Source: Sinanaerobacter chloroacetimidivorans (GTDB taxonomy: Bacteria > Bacillota > Clostridia > Peptostreptococcales > Anaerovoracaceae). Taken from it: a stretch of DNA of 64,000 bases. The stretch's first letter is position 1. Every line of letters starts with the position of its first letter. Location of the stretch: assembly GCF_018128545.1 (NCBI RefSeq), contig NZ_JAGSND010000013.1:1-64000 (forward strand). Direction: 5' to 3'. Both the position numbers and the translations under genes were made by a program. The notes under the pieces are model-generated. The model did not search any database. It worked only from the letters and a program-made list of their open reading frames with translations, and was not told the DNA's origin. This document shows positions 61,789 through 64,000 of the stretch, piece after piece.

Positions 61789-62868
61789 GTGAGCATTAAT
61801 TTATCAATACTGAAAAAGAATGTACAGCCCCCGCTTGAACGGGGACTGTACGCAAAACAAAACATCATATCGGATCAAAATCTCATTTTTTCCGCACTAT
61901 TTTCTATTACCGGTTTGATTGTTGCGCTTCTTGTCAACTGGTTATTTCCACAAATTGCCGATGTCGAAATCAAGCCCTATGAGTTGAATCCCTTCGGATT
62001 GTTCACCGTACAGCTGAATATCACGCAGGCGTACGGCATCGTCCTTTTTACAATTATCCTGATTTATGCCGGAATCGCCGCATATTCTTTTTTCGATAAC
62101 GACCGGCGTAAAAAATTTATAAAACGTGCACCATTCCGGTTCGCGTGCGGCATTGCACTGACGGTATGGGATATTCTCGGAACAAAAACGCTTCTGCTTC
62201 CGCAGCCTTTTTTCCCGGGGCCGTCCAGAATCCTTGAAGCACTCCTGTTGGAGGGAGGTTTTGTGCTGGAAAATACCCTTTATTCCCTGCGTCTTTTTGC
62301 AGCGGGTTTTTTCTCCGGTGTCGTAATTGGAATTGCAACCGGTATTTTGATCGGCTGGTTCCCCAAGGTGTTTTACTGGGTTTATCCGGTTCTGAAAATT
62401 ACCGGAGTGATTCCCGCGGTAGCGTGGATGCCTTTCGCACTGACTCTTTTTCCCACACCTTTTTTGGCGGCAACCTTTTTGATCGTGATCTGCGCGTGGT
62501 TCCCGGTGGCATTTTTGACGGCGCAGGGGATTGCGGGTACGCACAAGGTCTACTATGAAGTGGCGAAAACTCTGGGGGCGAAAACTTCGTATCTTGTTTT
62601 TCGCGTAGCAATTCCAAATGCGCTTCCTCAGATTTTCACCGGCATTACCACGGCAAACGCCTTTGCGTTTACCACGCTCGTGATTTGTGAAATGATGGGG
62701 CAGCCGGGCGGTCTTGGCTACTACATCAACGCATCCAGAGTCTGGTCTGCGTACTATAAGGTGTTTGCCGCCATCATCATTATGGCGATTTTGTTCTCGC
62801 TGATCGTGCGCGGATTTGGTGCCATACAGCATTGGGTATTGAGATGGCAAAGGGGGCTTGTGAAATGA
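61789..62868 (+). CDS. Sulfonate/nitrate-type ABC importer, permease
   Basis: A 359-residue membrane protein, longer than the usual ~260 because of an N-terminal extension with two or three additional hydrophobic segments (to about residue 110). The core has the EAA loop YYEVAKTLGAKTSYLVFRVAIPNALPQIFTG region. The GTG start follows AGGAGG. It overlaps the ATPase gene by 4 nt (ATGA). Confidence 0.88.
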   Translation: MSINLSILKKNVQPPLERGLYAKQNIISDQNLIFSALFSITGLIVALLVNWLFPQIADVEIKPYELNPFGLFTVQLNITQAYGIVLFTIILIYAGIAAYSFFDNDRRKKFIKRAPFRFACGIALTVWDILGTKTLLLPQPFFPGPSRILEALLLEGGFVLENTLYSLRLFAAGFFSGVVIGIATGILIGWFPKVFYWVYPVLKITGVIPAVAWMPFALTLFPTPFLAATFLIVICAWFPVAFLTAQGIAGTHKVYYEVAKTLGAKTSYLVFRVAIPNALPQIFTGITTANAFAFTTLVICEMMGQPGGLGYYINASRVWSAYYKVFAAIIIMAILFSLIVRGFGAIQHWVLRWQRGLVK

Positions 62869-63650
62869 GTACTTCTTCTTTGATAGAAATTCAAAAGGTG
62901 TTTCGTACCTATATCGACACCAACGATAATAAAGTGGAAGCCCTTAACGATGTCAGCCTTTTTGTACGGGAAGGGGAATTTTTAAGTATTATCGGACCCT
63001 CCGGCTGCGGAAAGACCACCCTTCTGCGGTTGCTGGCAGGACTGGACTCACCCGATTCCGGAAGCCTTGCCATAAACGGACATGAGATTAGGGAGCCTGG
63101 TCCGGAGCGCGGCTATGTGTTCCAGCAGGGCAGTCTGTTTCCCTGGCTCACGGTGGAAAAAAACATTGCGTCGGGGTTGAAGGCCAGAGGCGTTTACAAA
63201 GAACAGAAAACAGATGTGGCCCGGTATATCGAATTGATCGGGTTGAATGGATTTGAAAAATCTTACCCCCATCAAATTTCGGGTGGTATGGCCCAGCGCG
63301 TGGCGATCGCCCGGGCGCTCATCAACCGTCCCTCCGCGCTGCTGCTCGATGAGCCCATGGGCGCTCTGGATTCCTTTACCCGGGCCGATTTGCAGGATAA
63401 ACTGCTGGAGCTTTGGAAAAGGGACCAGACGACGATGATTCTGGTGACCCATGACGTGGATGAAGCCATTTATTTGAGCGACCGGATCGTCATCATGACA
63501 CCGCGTCCCGGAAAAATCAGCGAGATACTGGACGTCCAGCTGCCTCGATCAAGAGACAGGGGGAGTATAGAATTCCTGACGATGCGCAGTAAAATTCTTG
63601 AGAAATTACATCTTGCAAGCGCCAGCCCGCAACCGGAATATGCGATATAA
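62865..63650 (+). CDS. Sulfonate/nitrate-type ABC importer, ATPase
   Basis: A 261-residue SsuB/TauB-like ATPase with Walker [10 protein letters not shown], signature [14 protein letters not shown] and Walker [13 protein letters not shown]. The ATG at 62865 is coupled to the permease stop. The C-terminal segment after the H-loop ([19 protein letters not shown]) is of normal length. Confidence 0.93.
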   Translation: MSTSSLIEIQKVFRTYIDTNDNKVEALNDVSLFVREGEFLSIIGPSGCGKTTLLRLLAGLDSPDSGSLAINGHEIREPGPERGYVFQQGSLFPWLTVEKNIASGLKARGVYKEQKTDVARYIELIGLNGFEKSYPHQISGGMAQRVAIARALINRPSALLLDEPMGALDSFTRADLQDKLLELWKRDQTTMILVTHDVDEAIYLSDRIVIMTPRPGKISEILDVQLPRSRDRGSIEFLTMRSKILEKLHLASASPQPEYAI

Positions 63651-63684
63651 AGATAAATAAAATCATAAAACATTCTAAATCATA

Positions 63685-63778
63685 TTGACAAAAAAGATGT
63701 TAAATGATAATTTATACTATAATCATATAGAATTAGTATGAAATATTGTTGACAACGATCATATATTAATCCTATACT
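63685..63778 (+). promoter_or_regulatory. Promoter region with sulfur-type operator before yezD
   Basis: Two candidate promoters are present: TTGACA (63685-63690) with TAATTT 17 nt later, and TTGACA (63749-63754) with TATACT 18 nt later (63773-63778). Between them is TCATAT-N4-TTAGTATGAA (63723-63742), the same 20-bp operator as at 60292. Confidence 0.6.
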
Positions 63779-63811
63779 AAATAAAAGTTTCAGAGAGGAG
63801 AGCGGATAGAG

Positions 63812-63961
63812 ATGAAAAAGAAAAGAGATACAGAATATATTTCATATTTATTAAAACTTCTCAAAAAAATAGAAAATGGTTCTATTTCGGTTGTGAAGCA
63901 GGACGGCGTTGTTCTGAACATCATCGCAAAGGAGTCGCAGCAATCGAAAGTTATCGTATGA
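63812..63961 (+). CDS. YezD-like small protein (DUF2292)
   Basis: A 49-residue protein with the DUF2292/YezD pattern: a helix (YISYLLKLLKKI) and then ENGSISVVKQDGVVLNIIAKE. Such proteins are found in sulfate and sulfur-assimilation operons of Firmicutes; the function is unknown. GAGAGGAGAG precedes the ATG. The shared operator and its place before another gene suggest it heads a sulfur-assimilation operon that runs out of the window. Confidence 0.75.
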   Translation: MKKKRDTEYISYLLKLLKKIENGSISVVKQDGVVLNIIAKESQQSKVIV

Positions 63962-63972
63962 GGTGATAGGAT

Positions 63973-64000
63973 ATGGAAGAAAAAAAACCTGTAAAAACTG
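63973..64000 (+). CDS. 5' end of next gene, truncated by window edge
   Basis: GAGGTGATAGG is followed by ATG and MEEKKPVKT, open to the window end. It starts 11 nt after the YezD-like gene and should belong to the same sulfur operon. Nothing more can be said. Confidence 0.5.

Noticed and set aside
61942-62850. 302-codon minus-strand frame
   Set aside because: It lies fully inside the permease gene, has very biased Arg/Asn/His content typical of an antisense shadow, and no ribosome binding site.

Overview
The window looks like a chromosomal segment of an endospore-forming, amino-acid-fermenting anaerobe of the Clostridia (low to moderate G+C Firmicutes). It carries spoIIGA-sigE-sigG, the infC-rpmI-rplT operon with a non-ATG infC start, a Firmicutes-type LexA with SOS boxes, a guanidine-I riboswitch and three sigma-54 activators of the kind such organisms use to control amino-acid and amine catabolism. 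The species cannot be named from this sequence alone.

Layout. 1-2.4 kb: two tandem units of a strongly structured, apparently non-coding element, then tRNA-Arg(CCG), then a patch of one unknown membrane-anchored protein and several gene fragments. 2.4-8 kb: an exporter/B3-4 operon (minus strand) read from a sigma-54 promoter, divergent from a sigma-54 activator whose N-terminal half is a relict of the lysine-fermentation enzyme 3,5-diaminohexanoate dehydrogenase, followed by a PP2C phosphatase and a half-size ferritin-like protein. 8-20.3 kb: a DeoR/SorC-type regulator divergent from an 11-kb nucleoside-scavenging operon (BMP-type ABC importer, two diverged uridine-phosphorylase paralogues, DeoC, DeoB) that also contains a DapA-family aldolase, an amidohydrolase and an MIF-type tautomerase. 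20.5-26.8 kb: a two-component system, an ECF sigma/anti-sigma pair, methionine aminopeptidase and a Gfo/Idh/MocA oxidoreductase. 26.8-38.6 kb: SOS-controlled DNA polymerase IV with a small partner, a stub of an SRAP (YedK/HMCES) gene, BlaI plus an M56-LCP fusion, riboswitch-controlled SugE/Gdx, a LysR/EamA pair, a ComFB-like protein, DUF1848, a secreted cell-wall amidase and a MoxR/VWA pair.

38.7-44.4 kb: a sigma-54 activator with its repeats and -24/-12 promoter driving NhaC-type antiporter, carbamoylputrescine-amidase-like nitrilase and YtcJ-like amidohydrolase; a ~260-bp near-perfect palindrome follows. 44.7-51.1 kb: SDR, LexA, then a class-III aminotransferase and a CoA-acylating aldehyde dehydrogenase controlled by a third sigma-54 activator with three clear CGATAC-N6-GTATCG sites. 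51.3-55.5 kb: translation and sporulation core genes. 55.5-64 kb: sulfur acquisition: cystine-type ABC importer, serine acetyltransferase, Cys/Met PLP enzyme, a sulfonate/nitrate-type ABC importer behind a cysteine-rich leader peptide and terminator, and a YezD-like protein. Three of these units share an inverted-repeat operator placed next to their promoters, which suggests one sulfur regulon.

The most notable items are the tandem structured RNA at the left end, the dehydrogenase-derived sigma-54 activator, the unusual nucleoside operon with two diverged phosphorylase paralogues, the cysteine leader attenuator with the shared sulfur operator, and the 260-bp palindromic element.
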